From Adhaeribacter swui (GTDB taxonomy: Bacteria; Bacteroidota; Bacteroidia; Cytophagales; Hymenobacteraceae): DNA of 64,000 nt. The position numbers and the translations under genes were made by a program. Shown one piece after another: positions 53,786-61,967 of this stretch (positions within the stretch are counted from its first letter, which is position 1; every line of letters starts with the position of its first letter). The notes under the pieces were generated by a model. The model saw nothing but the letters and a program-made list of their open reading frames with translations. It did not search any database and was not told the DNA's origin. The stretch covers positions 3,850,585 to 3,914,584 of the forward strand of contig NZ_CP055156.1 of the NCBI RefSeq assembly GCF_014217805.1. The letters run 5' to 3'.

Positions 53786-56539
53786 ATGCGCCACCTTACT
53801 CTTGGCTTACTTTTTCTTCTGTTGGTTACTTTTATCATTCGCGCTCAGGATAGCTATTTACTCGCGGGTAAAGTTGTAGATGCTACCACGCAGCAGTCCA
53901 TACCTTTTGCCATTGTTACTTTAAAAGGCACGTTAACGGGCACCAGCGCCAATGCTAACGGGAAGTTTTTTTAAAAAATCAGGCATAATACTCCGTTTAC
54001 GCTCTTGCTTCGGTCAGTGGGTAACCAGGAGATAGAACAAAATATTACGGAACGAAGTAATCGCACGTATTATTTGCAGCCCCAAAGTTTGCTGACCAAT
54101 GAGGTGGTAATTACGGCTTCGCGGGTAACGGAAAAAAGCTTAGAGTCGCCGATTACCATTGAACAGCTCGATCAATGCGCCATCCGGCAAACCCCGGCCC
54201 CCACGTTTTTTGATGCCTTGGAAAGCACGAAAGGCGTGCAAATGACCACGGCCAGTCTAGGTTTTAAGGTGCCCAACACCCGCGGCTTTACCAACTCTAC
54301 CAATGTACGTTTTCTGCAGTTAGTAGACGGGGCCGATAACCAGGCCCCAGTAATAGGGGCGTCTGTTGCGAATGCGGCGGGCCCAACCGAGTTGGATATT
54401 GAGCGGGTAGAAGTAATTCCGGGTACGGCTTCGGCTTTATACGGCATGAACTCCCTAAACGGACTGGTTCATTTTATTACCAAAAACCCTTTCGAATACC
54501 AAGGCTTAAGTGTGTACCAACGAACCGGAATCAACCATGTAAACGATGCACAAACCTCAGCTCACTTGTTAACCGAAAGCGCTGTCAGGTATTCCAAAGC
54601 ACTTAATAACCGTTTAGCGTTTAAGGTAAATGTATCTTACCTGCAAGGCTACGATTGGTTTGCGCATCAAACTACCGATTTAAATCCTAACGCGAATGCC
54701 TCCGTCCAGTTATTGGGTGCTGATAATCCAGCTTTGGACCCGGTAAGTTCGTACGGTAACGAAAGTTCTAACCGGCGGACACTGACTTTAAACGGGAAGA
54801 ATTACGTGGTAGCCCGAACCGGTTACTATGAAAAAGATATTACTGATTATACTTTACAAAATTTAAAAGCCGATGTAGCGCTGCATTACCGATTAACCAC
54901 GCAATTAGAGGCTTTGTATAGTTACCGCACCGGTGAAATGGACAACGTATACCAGCGTACCAATCGTTTTAAGCTGGATGATTATACCGTTGATCAACAT
55001 GTGGTGCAACTACAAGGCAAAGCCCTGCAATGGAAAGCCTATCTAACCCGGGAGTTATCTGGCAATTCATATAATATCCGTTCGCTGGCCGAAAACCTGG
55101 ATAAGCATTTTAAAACCGACGAAGTGTGGTTTCGGGATTACCGGACAAATTTTGAGAATAGCCAGCAAAATGGGCTAGGGGTAGCCGAAAGCCATCACCT
55201 GGCCCGTTCCTTGGCCGACCAGGGCCGCTACCAACCTGGCACTAGCCGCTACGACAGCGCAGTGAACCAAATAATTAAGATAAATAACTGGGATGTAGGA
55301 GCTGCGTTGCGCACCAAAGCCACGCTTTTGCATACCGAAGGACAGTACGACCTGAGCGACCAGCTTAAATTTGCCCGTTTGCTGGTGGGCGGCGACTTTC
55401 GTTTGTATTCCGTTTTTCCGGACGGAAATTACTTTATTAACCCCCGGGAAGCCGGACATAACTTACTGTACCGGAAGGGTGGCGGTTTTGTGCAGCTTTC
55501 GCGCAAGTTTCTCCGGGAGCGTTTGCAGGTAAATGCCACTTTGCGCTACGACCAAAACGAATACTTTAAAGGTATTTTCAACTCGCGATTTTCTTCGGTA
55601 TATACTTTAACGGAAAATCATTTTCTGCGGCTTTCGTACCAGAATGGTTACCGGTTTCCGTCGTTGTTCGAAGCTTTTTCGAATGTAAACAGCGGTGGGG
55701 TTAAAAGGGTAGGCGGCTTGCCGGTTATGTCCGCGGGGATTTTTGAAGATAGCTATATCCGGACTTCCATCGATGCTTTTTCGGCTGCCGTTAACCAACA
55801 GGTAAATCAACAGCAAGTTTCCCTTCCGGAAGCCATCCGCCAAAATGCGGGCTTACTTAAAAAATCGAATTACGATTACATTCAACCCGAACGGATTAAC
55901 TCCTGGGAAGTAGGTTATAAAAGTGTAAGCCGGAATAACCGTTTGTTCTTGGATGCTGATTTTTATTTTAACAGTTACCGCAATTTTATTGCCCAAGTAG
56001 AAGTAAACCAAATAGCTAAGCGCGGTGTGCCCACCGACTCTGTTCCTTTTTACCTCTACGACAAACAAAAACAAGACCGGTACCGGTTATGGACTAATTC
56101 CACGAGTACAGTTTTTAATTACGGTTCTTCGGTGGGCATCCGGTTTCAGTTTTATAAAAATTACTCGCTGGCGGGCAACGGCAGCCTGGCTAAACTTTAC
56201 CGCAAAACCCTGAACGACGGCCTGGAAGAAGCTTTTAATACTCCCACCTGGATTACCAATCTGAGTTTAGGGAATTCACAAATTTTTAAAAATTTTGGTT
56301 TTAATATAGCCTGGCACTGGCAAAACAGTTTTTTGTGGCAGTCGTCGCTGGGTACCGGTACGGTTCCGGCATACCACACCCTCGATGCCCAGGTAAGTTT
56401 AAAAATTCCGGAAAGTAAATTACTCGTGAAAGTGGGCGGCAGCAATGTGCTTAACCACCAGTATTACCAAATGGTAGCCGGTCCCACCATCGGGGCAATG
56501 TATTACGTTACGCTCCTGTTTGATGAGTTCTTGCGTTAG
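53786..56539 (+). pseudogene. TonB-dependent receptor with an in-frame premature stop
   Basis: The coding frame would give about 917 residues: a signal peptide (MRHLTLGLLFLLLVTFIIRA), a carboxypeptidase-like CarboxypepD_reg domain (about 24-100, LLAGKVVDATTQQSIPFAIV), a plug (about 118-235, VITASRVTEKSLESP to GMNSLNGLVHFITK) and a 22-strand barrel ending in aromatic FDEFLR. The TAA at 53972-53974 interrupts it at codon 63, inside the sequence TTTTTTT then AAAAAA, but the rest lies in the same frame, so no frameshift is needed: one base change from Leu TTA could explain it. Without the first 62 residues the barrel has no export signal. The receptor may be inactive, or the stop may be a sequencing error or be read through. 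Confidence 0.8.
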
Positions 56540-56570
56540 TAAAATCTTCCATTTTTAAAATTAATGGATT

Positions 56571-56852
56571 TTACTGCAAAAGTTTTTGCCACTCCGGATG
56601 GCGCCGGATGTAAGCCGATACCGCCGGGCACGAGGCAATTACTTTAAAATTGTTATCCTGGGCGTATTGCAAACCGGTTTTAATTAATTCGTTGGCTATA
56701 CCTTGGTTGCGCAGTTCTTCATCCACGTAGGTATGCGAAAAATCAATGACCTTGTCCTGCGGTAAGGAATAAGCTAATTCGCCGCTGCTGCCGTTTATGT
56801 CAATTGTAAATTCTTGATCGTCGGGGTTATGTTTAACGGAGTAATTTTCCAT
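56571..56852 (-). CDS. Small GNAT-type acetyltransferase
   Basis: A 93-residue protein of the short GNAT subfamily (YjdJ/Yhfo-like, about 90-100 residues). SGELAYSLPQDKVIDFSHTYVDEELRNQGIANELI spans the core in which VDEELRNQGIANELIK binds the acetyl-CoA pyrophosphate (Gln/Arg-x-x-Gly-x-Ala). CPAVSAYIRRHPEW is the characteristic C-terminal block near 75-88. The substrate is unknown; such proteins often act on small metabolites or proteins. It begins at an ATG (56852) and is separated from the TonB-receptor gene by 31 bp, convergent. Confidence 0.8.
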   Translation of the reverse strand: MENYSVKHNPDDQEFTIDINGSSGELAYSLPQDKVIDFSHTYVDEELRNQGIANELIKTGLQYAQDNNFKVIASCPAVSAYIRRHPEWQKLLQ

Positions 56853-56963
56853 GGTTTTGCCTATTTACGATAATGCCTTGTAAGTACCAGATTTAAGCTA
56901 AAAGGTTTTAGGTAGGCTAAAAATAAATTTTTTAAAAAATAGCCATTTTGGGTAGCAATAAAC

Positions 56964-57281
56964 TTACTGGTTAATCAGTAAAATTAAGAATGGCAGCATT
57001 AAAGCCAACGATAACCAGAACCACCGCAGTACCTGGTTTTTGTGTTTCCGCGGCACCAGGTTGCTCAGCACCAGTAAGGCCCCAATTACCACACCCAGGT
57101 AAAGCAAAATAAAATAAATTACATTTACCCAACGCGGCACAATGGTAGGGTCTTTGGTATCCTGGGTAAAGGGCTGATTAAACAACAAGTATTGCAAACC
57201 AAAATACAAAGCCGCCTCAAAGGCTATAAAGTATATTAGTTGCAGCAGGTTTTCGAAGAGAAAAGAAAATAGCTTTTTCAA
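56964..57281 (-). CDS. Small membrane protein of unknown function
   Basis: A 105-residue protein with three predicted membrane helices (about 11-33, 50-72 and 83-103), preceded by a basic N-terminus. The start is a TTG (57281), since the nearest ATG is out of frame. The helix-loop pattern with NLVPRKHKNQVLRWFW between helices 2 and 3 is positive, so that loop is probably cytoplasmic. I recognise no family. It is on the minus strand, tail to head with the acetyltransferase. Confidence 0.6.
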   Translation of the reverse strand: MKKLFSFLFENLLQLIYFIAFEAALYFGLQYLLFNQPFTQDTKDPTIVPRWVNVIYFILLYLGVVIGALLVLSNLVPRKHKNQVLRWFWLSLALMLPFLILLINQ

Positions 57282-57411
57282 ACATAAAAGGTTTACCTCT
57301 AAGTTAAACTATTTTTAAAAAAGAACGCCTGCTTTATGTAGTAATTATATATTGATTTAATTGAATATAGTATATTTGGTTAAACTGTTCCGGATGTTGA
57401 ATATTTTGTGC

Positions 57412-57520
57412 GGATAGATGGAGTAAATAAATGAAATATAAAGCAGAAAACCGGAATTACTCCGTTTATCCAGCTAAATATGGAAGATATGGAATAACTC
57501 CGTTTATCTGGTAGTTAGGC
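57412..57520 (+). repeat. Possible recombination-site remnant ending in GTTAGGC
   Basis: GGATAGATGGAGTAA (57412-57426) is a 13/15 inverted match of TTACTCCGTTTATCC (57457-57471), and a near-copy of the latter follows at 57495-57509. The stretch ends in GTTAGGC (57514-57520), which matches the integron R' core GTTRRRY, 12 bp before an ATG. The opposite core (RYYYAAC) could not be found, so this may be a degenerate or different site. Confidence 0.4.
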
Positions 57521-57532
57521 AAAAATGTAAAA

Positions 57533-58099
57533 ATGAAAAATCTGATACTTACGCAGCTCCTCCTTCTCATAACATGCCTATCAACATTTGGCCAAACTTA
57601 CTCATCAATTATTGATGACATAGAAATAACAGCCTTTATCCACAACCAGGCAAAAGGAAAATATAATCAGAAGATAAATAACTGGAAATTGGAAGAAGTA
57701 TACCAGCCCGACTCCGTTTTGAAAAAATTAGGAAGTTGGAAAACCTTGACGCCTAGTGAAAAAAGAAATTATAGCTTTAACTATGGTGAAGCCCCACTTC
57801 TCGCTGATTTCTTAACAAGAGCCGACTTTGAGTTCATCAAAGAGCAGATTTCTGGATTAAAGGTAAAGGAATGGCAAACAGTAAAGGAGTTCCAAAAAAC
57901 AAAGAATTCAGAGCACAATAAGGATGAGTACTATATTTATTCAGTACCTCTGTTCAGCAAAGACAGGAATTACGCATTAATGAAGACTGAATTATATTGC
58001 GGTAATCTATGTGGTTGGTCATGTGTAGAATTATTCAAAAAAATTGAAAATGGGCAATGGGAGAATAAGGGTTGTTTTTCCAAAAAAGTCTATTATTAA
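57533..58099 (+). CDS. Exported hypothetical protein, probable cassette gene
   Basis: A 188-residue protein with a signal peptide (MKNLILTQLLLLITCLSTFGQ). The mature part has charged, mixed alpha/beta character and two Cys pairs near its end (CGNLCGWSCVELF). It ends with GCFSKKVYY. I recognise no family. Its stop is 11 bp before a GCCTAAC core and its start 12 bp after a GTTAGGC core, a spacing typical of integron gene cassettes. The gene is AT-rich compared with its left-hand neighbours, supporting acquisition. Confidence 0.65.
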   Translation: MKNLILTQLLLLITCLSTFGQTYSSIIDDIEITAFIHNQAKGKYNQKINNWKLEEVYQPDSVLKKLGSWKTLTPSEKRNYSFNYGEAPLLADFLTRADFEFIKEQISGLKVKEWQTVKEFQKTKNSEHNKDEYYIYSVPLFSKDRNYALMKTELYCGNLCGWSCVELFKKIENGQWENKGCFSKKVYY

Positions 58100-58109
58100 A
58101 AACATCTTT

Positions 58110-58179
58110 GCCTAACGTCTCTGCTAAACGTCAGCCTTCGGCCTATGGCCTTGCCCGTCGTTTAGCAGAGACGTTAGGA
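58110..58179 (+). repeat. attC-like recombination site
   Basis: GCCTAAC (58110-58116, fits RYYYAAC) and GTTAGGA (58173-58179, close to GTTRRRY) bound a hairpin with two perfect 20-bp arms, CCTAACGTCTCTGCTAAACG (58111-58130) and its complement (58159-58178). The 28-nt loop is GC-rich. Size (70 bp) and core spacing suit an integron attC site, but real attC sites have extra-helical bases in one arm, which are missing here. No intI gene is in the window. Confidence 0.6.
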
Positions 58180-58194
58180 GTAATTAAGAAAATT

Positions 58195-58545
58195 GTGACA
58201 GACCTGAAGAAATACCTTAAGCCCTTCCAGGAGTTTTATCTTGCTGTTAAAGAAGGGGTCGACAATAAAATTCCAGGAGAGCTAAATGAGAAATCAGTTC
58301 TAGAATTTGTTGTAAAAGGGGCATTTATGAAATGCTTAGAGTTTAATTTATTTACATGCCAAGTAGAATCATCGGAATCTTCTTACTTTCAGATGGCAAC
58401 TTTAAGAGGAATCTGTGAGGATTTAATTATTTTGGCCTATTTAAATACTTTAAGTGAAGCTGAAAGGAACGATTATCTTTCTTTTCAATTGAACTTTGAA
58501 ATTCAAAAAAGCTTAATAGTCCAACACGAATTTCTTAAAAAGTGA
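58195..58545 (+). CDS. DUF5677-like protein, 5' part (split gene)
   Basis: The frame is open from 58072, but the real start is probably the GTG at 58195, 16 bp after the attC-like core, giving 116 residues (MTDLKKYLKPFQEF). MKCLEFNLFTCQVESSESSYFQMATLRGICEDLIILAYL near residues 43-81 resembles the early helices of DUF5677 proteins (LARSLFENLI-like). The frame closes at TGA 58543-58545, overlapping the next start by 4 bp (GTGA). Together with the following frame it makes about 294 residues, the usual length of that family, so this looks like one gene interrupted by an indel in a run of As at 58537-58541. Confidence 0.5.
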   Translation: MTDLKKYLKPFQEFYLAVKEGVDNKIPGELNEKSVLEFVVKGAFMKCLEFNLFTCQVESSESSYFQMATLRGICEDLIILAYLNTLSEAERNDYLSFQLNFEIQKSLIVQHEFLKK

Positions 58546-59078
58546 ATCCTACTCAAATAGTTCTTTCACCTCAAAAGTTAATACCTCAATCAAGAATTGA
58601 TTTTGTTAAAAACAAGCCTAATGATAGGAAACAAGAATTAAAAAAAGGTTATAAGGTTCTTCCTTCAGTTTATGTTATGGCTAAGAAAACTGGATACGAA
58701 GAATTATATACATACTTTTATTATGCAACTTCAAGTCTTGTTCATTTTAGACCTGATATTTTAGCAAAAATGGCATGGGGAACTTTTGGAGAAGACGGAA
58801 GACTAAAAGACTATACAGTATCAATTAAAAATTTTAGTAATTATTATCTGGAATTTAATCTGGTCTACGGTACTTATTTATTTAAGGAGTTTATTGGAAA
58901 TCACTTTTATGAAGTAGCTATGAGTATCGAAAATAAATTAGATTGGATAAAAAAAATTGATGCTTTATTAGATAGGGACTGGCCAGAATTAGTAACGTTT
59001 GAACACATGAACATAAAGCCTCCCAGCTCAATTATTAGAATATTAAAAAGAGCTACTTACAATTTTAAAGAAGAATAA
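58542..59078 (+). CDS. DUF5677-like protein, 3' part (split gene)
   Basis: 178 residues starting at a GTG inside the end of the preceding frame. YVMAKKTGYEELYTYFYYATSSLVHFRPDILAKM near 43-76 matches the conserved C-terminal part of DUF5677-type proteins (Tyr-x-x-x-S-x-x-x-H with the His after the small-residue run). It is entirely helical otherwise and has no signal peptide. The frame cannot be entered from upstream, because a TAA at 58536-58538 precedes it, so a 1-base shift in the poly-A run separates the halves. If both parts are made they may reassemble; a pseudogene is at least as likely. The function of the family is unknown. Confidence 0.5.
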   Translation: MNPTQIVLSPQKLIPQSRIDFVKNKPNDRKQELKKGYKVLPSVYVMAKKTGYEELYTYFYYATSSLVHFRPDILAKMAWGTFGEDGRLKDYTVSIKNFSNYYLEFNLVYGTYLFKEFIGNHFYEVAMSIENKLDWIKKIDALLDRDWPELVTFEHMNIKPPSSIIRILKRATYNFKEE

Positions 59079-59294
59079 CTACCCCTAACCACACCTAAAC
59101 GGCAGCTACGCCACCGCATGCCTCGTAGGTTACCAGCAAGGCTAACCGGCTGCAGATATCACCGCCTCACAAAAACCAACCAAAGCCTACCGACCACCAA
59201 CCCGACAACTCATTTTTGGCTAAACTAAAAATTGATTTGGCTAAATTTGTTTGTTTCAGTTGTGGCACTTTTGCATCATTAAAAAGAAAAAAGA

Positions 59295-59717
59295 ATGATG
59301 AACATTATCTCGATTCGAATAGTTACGGCTGATGTTAATAGCTTAGTAACGTTTTACGAAAAAATTACCGGGTTATCTGCTATCCAATACACCCCTGACT
59401 TTGCAGAACTGAAAACCGAATTGGCGACTTTAGCTATCGGCAGCACCAACACCTTGAAATTCTTTGGGGGCCATGAGGTGGCTAAAGCAGCCCAAAATCG
59501 CTCGGCTATAATAGAGTTTAAAAGCTTAAACGTAGATGAAGATTATGAAAGGTTGCGTGATTTTATTCAACCTTACCTTGTTCAAGAACCAACAATAATG
59601 CCTTGGGGCAATAAATCGCTTTTGCTTCGTGACCCTGACGGAAATCTTATTAATTTTTTTACCCCCGTTATCCAAGAAGCCATTAAAAAGTTTGATGGTG
59701 CCAAATTTAATAGATGA
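59295..59717 (+). CDS. VOC-family (glyoxalase-like) protein
   Basis: A 140-residue protein with two beta-alpha-beta-beta-beta units typical of the vicinal oxygen chelate fold. ISIRIVTADVNSLVTFYEKITGL opens the first, TELATLAIGSTNTLKFFG follows, and AAQNRSAIIEFKSLNVDEDYERLRDFI starts the second. SLLLRDPDGNLINFFTP is the conserved DPDGN-x-x-x-F end motif with its metal-ligand Glu position occupied by Asn. Such proteins include metallothiol transferases and dioxygenases, and many are of unknown substrate. It overlaps the AraC-type gene by 4 bp (ATGA), so the pair is co-transcribed. Confidence 0.8.
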   Translation: MMNIISIRIVTADVNSLVTFYEKITGLSAIQYTPDFAELKTELATLAIGSTNTLKFFGGHEVAKAAQNRSAIIEFKSLNVDEDYERLRDFIQPYLVQEPTIMPWGNKSLLLRDPDGNLINFFTPVIQEAIKKFDGAKFNR

Positions 59718-60637
59718 GAAATAAACAGCCATTTCGGGTAAAATCAATCAGCGAGTTTCATCAATTGCGCGGTTTGCCAAAACCGGCACACCCTTTAATA
59801 AGTATCGTAAACCTGGAAGACGTACAAAAGTTTCCCGATACCATTTCAAGTTTGGTGCTTGACTTATACTCCATTTCGTTAAAAAGAAATTTTACGGGAA
59901 CAATTAAATATGGGCAGCAGGAATATGACTTTAACGAGGGAACCCTGTTTTTTATGTCGCCCAATCAGGTTTTCAGCATTGAACATAATCCCAACGAAAC
60001 GGTAAAGCAATCCGGTTGGAAATGGGTTTTACTCATTCACCCCGATTTTCTTTGGAACACACCGCTTGCCAGAAACATTAAACAATACGAGTTCTTTGAT
60101 TATTCGGTAAGTGAAGCCTTGTTCCTTTCCGAAAAAGAAGAAGTAATAATTGATGGCATAATCGCCAACATTCAGCAAGAATATCATACGAATATTGACA
60201 AATTCAGCAAGCAAATTATTATTTCTTACATTGAAGCTTTACTCAATTATTCTGAGCGATTTTACAATCGTCAGTTTATCACAAGAGAAAAAGCCAACCA
60301 TCAAATTTTAGAACAGTTGGAAAAACTTTTGATCGATTATTTTAATAGTGAGGAGTTGATTTCGAAGGGCTTACCAACCGTTCAATATGTTTCCGGAAAG
60401 TTAAACGTATCGCCCAATTATTTAGGTGCGTTATTGAAAGTTTTAACAGGAGAAACAACACAGCAACACATTCACAAAAAGCTGATTGAAAAAGCAAAGG
60501 AAAAACTATCTACAACTAATTTAACCGTAAGCGAAATTGCGTATCAGTTAGGTTTTGAACATTTGCAATCATTCAGTAAATTGTTTAAAACCAAAACAAA
60601 TTTTTCGCCTTTAGAATTTAGACAATCGTTTAATTAA
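59714..60637 (+). CDS. AraC-family transcriptional regulator
   Basis: A 307-residue regulator. The N-terminal 170 residues resemble a cupin-like sensing domain (YGQQEYDFNEGTLFFMSPNQVFSI near 67-90, a typical sugar-isomerase-like fold). The C-terminal AraC HTH domain is at about 205-307: KLNVSPNYLGALLKVLTG as the first helix pair and LTVSEIAYQLGFEHLQSFSKLFKTKTNFSPLEFRQ as the second, in shorter blocks with F-x-x-x-F-K. The gene overlaps the VOC gene, so it may regulate its own operon, induced by a substrate of the VOC enzyme. The codon use is more AT-rich than that of the core genes. Confidence 0.87.
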   Translation: MRNKQPFRVKSISEFHQLRGLPKPAHPLISIVNLEDVQKFPDTISSLVLDLYSISLKRNFTGTIKYGQQEYDFNEGTLFFMSPNQVFSIEHNPNETVKQSGWKWVLLIHPDFLWNTPLARNIKQYEFFDYSVSEALFLSEKEEVIIDGIIANIQQEYHTNIDKFSKQIIISYIEALLNYSERFYNRQFITREKANHQILEQLEKLLIDYFNSEELISKGLPTVQYVSGKLNVSPNYLGALLKVLTGETTQQHIHKKLIEKAKEKLSTTNLTVSEIAYQLGFEHLQSFSKLFKTKTNFSPLEFRQSFN

Positions 60638-60736
60638 CAAGCCACAACAACGACCAACAAAAAGCCCGTGCTGGTAACATTGATTTGATAACACCAAAAA
60701 TTTTATCCATCTATTAATTGAAGCAGCATAACTTTC

Positions 60737-60786
60737 AAAAATCTTACATTGCTAATTCCTTGCCTTCGGCAATATTTAAGATTTTT
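60737..60786. repeat. Imperfect hairpin before the DUF4279-like gene
   Basis: AAAAATCTTACATTGC (60737-60752) and GCAATATTTAAGATTTTT (60769-60786) pair over about 15 bases with a short bulge. The loop contains TGCCTTCGGCA, which also forms a small hairpin. It lies 20 bp before the ATG at 60806 and might be a terminator of the AraC gene or a mobile-cassette remnant, since GCCTTCGGC also occurs in the loop of the attC-like site. Confidence 0.5.
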
Positions 60787-60805
60787 AACAACATTAAATA
60801 AAAGA

Positions 60806-61459
60806 ATGTCGGAAGAAGAAATTATATTTTTAGTTACGGAAGAACTTCAAAACCCCATACTAGGTGTTACTCAGCAGTATCTGGAAATACATAAGCCCGT
60901 TACCATTGATGATAGGTTAAAAATTGACAAAGTAAATACAAATAGCGAAGCGGGTACAGCTATTGTCTATATTCCGGTTGTTGGAGCGTGCTTTCACTTC
61001 GCTGTTTATGTAGATTTAAAAGAAAAAGCCGTAACTGGAGTAGGAACGGAATCATACAACCGGGTTTACTTCAGGGTAACCTCTGATTTATTTACCTTGG
61101 ATGAGTTAAAAGCGTTTACAACTTTGTCGCCAACTTATGGCTGGAGCAAAGGAGATTTGAGCAAAACAGGAAACCAGCCTTACAATTTCAGCTCAATAGA
61201 ATTTATGCCAAATCCGGAACCAGACGAATTTGAGAACAAACTTAGTAAACTCCTAGATTTTCTGGAGCAAGACACGGATGGAGTTCGGCAGCTAGTTGCA
61301 GAAGCCCATGGTGGAATAACCGTTGTAATGGACTTTCATAATGGGAACGGCATGCTCGGCGGAATGTACATTGATAGCTTAAGCATCCAAAGGATGGGAA
61401 AGCTTAACCTTTTCATTGATTTTGATTTGTACGCCAGTGGCAATAGCTTTAAAGAATAA
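60806..61459 (+). CDS. DUF4279-like protein
   Basis: A 217-residue soluble protein; I chose the ATG at 60806 because the earlier in-frame residues cross the hairpin at 60737-60786. Residues 1-80 form a small unit of helix and strands (EEIIFLVTEELQNPILGVTQ, VYIPVVGACFHFAVYV). From about 86, VYFRVTSDLFTLDELKAFTTLSPTYGWSKGDLSK follows the DUF4279 pattern: a strand, a helix starting D-E-L, and W-x-K-G-D before another strand. The acidic EFENKLSKLLDFLEQDTDG and GGITVVMDFHNGNGMLGG complete it. DUF4279 proteins are often encoded in variable regions and have unknown function; an immunity-type role has been discussed for similar small domains but is not supported here. Confidence 0.6.
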   Translation: MSEEEIIFLVTEELQNPILGVTQQYLEIHKPVTIDDRLKIDKVNTNSEAGTAIVYIPVVGACFHFAVYVDLKEKAVTGVGTESYNRVYFRVTSDLFTLDELKAFTTLSPTYGWSKGDLSKTGNQPYNFSSIEFMPNPEPDEFENKLSKLLDFLEQDTDGVRQLVAEAHGGITVVMDFHNGNGMLGGMYIDSLSIQRMGKLNLFIDFDLYASGNSFKE

Positions 61460-61967
61460 AAATTAAGGCTGCTCATCTTGTGCATAAGCCATACCCGGCT
61501 GCGCCTCACAGCTTGTACTAAACGTAAGCAAATAATAAATTTTTAATTTTTAAATTTTAATTAAAATAAGGGAAATATATACAGACATCTTACCAATTCC
61601 TAAATATATTAAGGCAATAGATTAAATCGAAAGATAAATCGGGATAATACTTAACAATTTATTTGATGTTCCTCAACGAATCACACAATCAAGATTTTGT
61701 GGTAAGGGGGTTAGCAATGTAAGAAACACTATTTTTGTGGTAAGGGGGTTAGCAATGTAAGAAACACTATTTTTGATTATTACAGATTTTAATGCGTGCC
61801 ACCAAATACTGGAAATAAGTAGCAACATACGGTCAGCTAACCTATGTTAAGATTGGGTTTAATCAACTTTATGGATATTTTTGGATTTGACTAACCTTAT
61901 GAAAGCTAGCTTTTTATTATAAGTAATTTAAAAAAATGTTAATATTAACGGGTAACTATCACTGAAT
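61460..61967. other. AT-rich spacer with tandem duplication
   Basis: 508 bp without a gene between two convergent genes. It carries the AT motif (61540-61560) and the 38-bp tandem repeat at 61699-61774. A GC-rich patch near 61480-61520 (CATACCCGGCTGCGCC) could be leftover mobile DNA. I see no transcription signal with a clear direction. Confidence 0.45.
61699..61774. repeat. Perfect 38-bp tandem duplication
   Basis: Two adjacent identical copies (61699-61736 and 61737-61774), each beginning GTGGTAAGGGGGTTAGCAAT and ending ACTATTTTT. Four extra Ts precede the first copy, so the repeat can be shifted slightly. The unit is not palindromic and no third copy follows. A slipped-strand or recent duplication event is likely. 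Confidence 0.9.

Noticed and set aside
53786-53974. A separate 62-residue gene before the TonB receptor
   Set aside because: The same reading frame continues after the stop with the expected domain, so it is the 5' end of one gene.
58072-58194. Upstream extension of the DUF5677-like frame
   Set aside because: It reads through the attC-like hairpin and the end of the previous gene, so the GTG at 58195 is preferred.
61699-61774. Two 38-bp repeats considered as a CRISPR remnant
   Set aside because: The copies are directly adjacent with no spacer and no cas genes are present.
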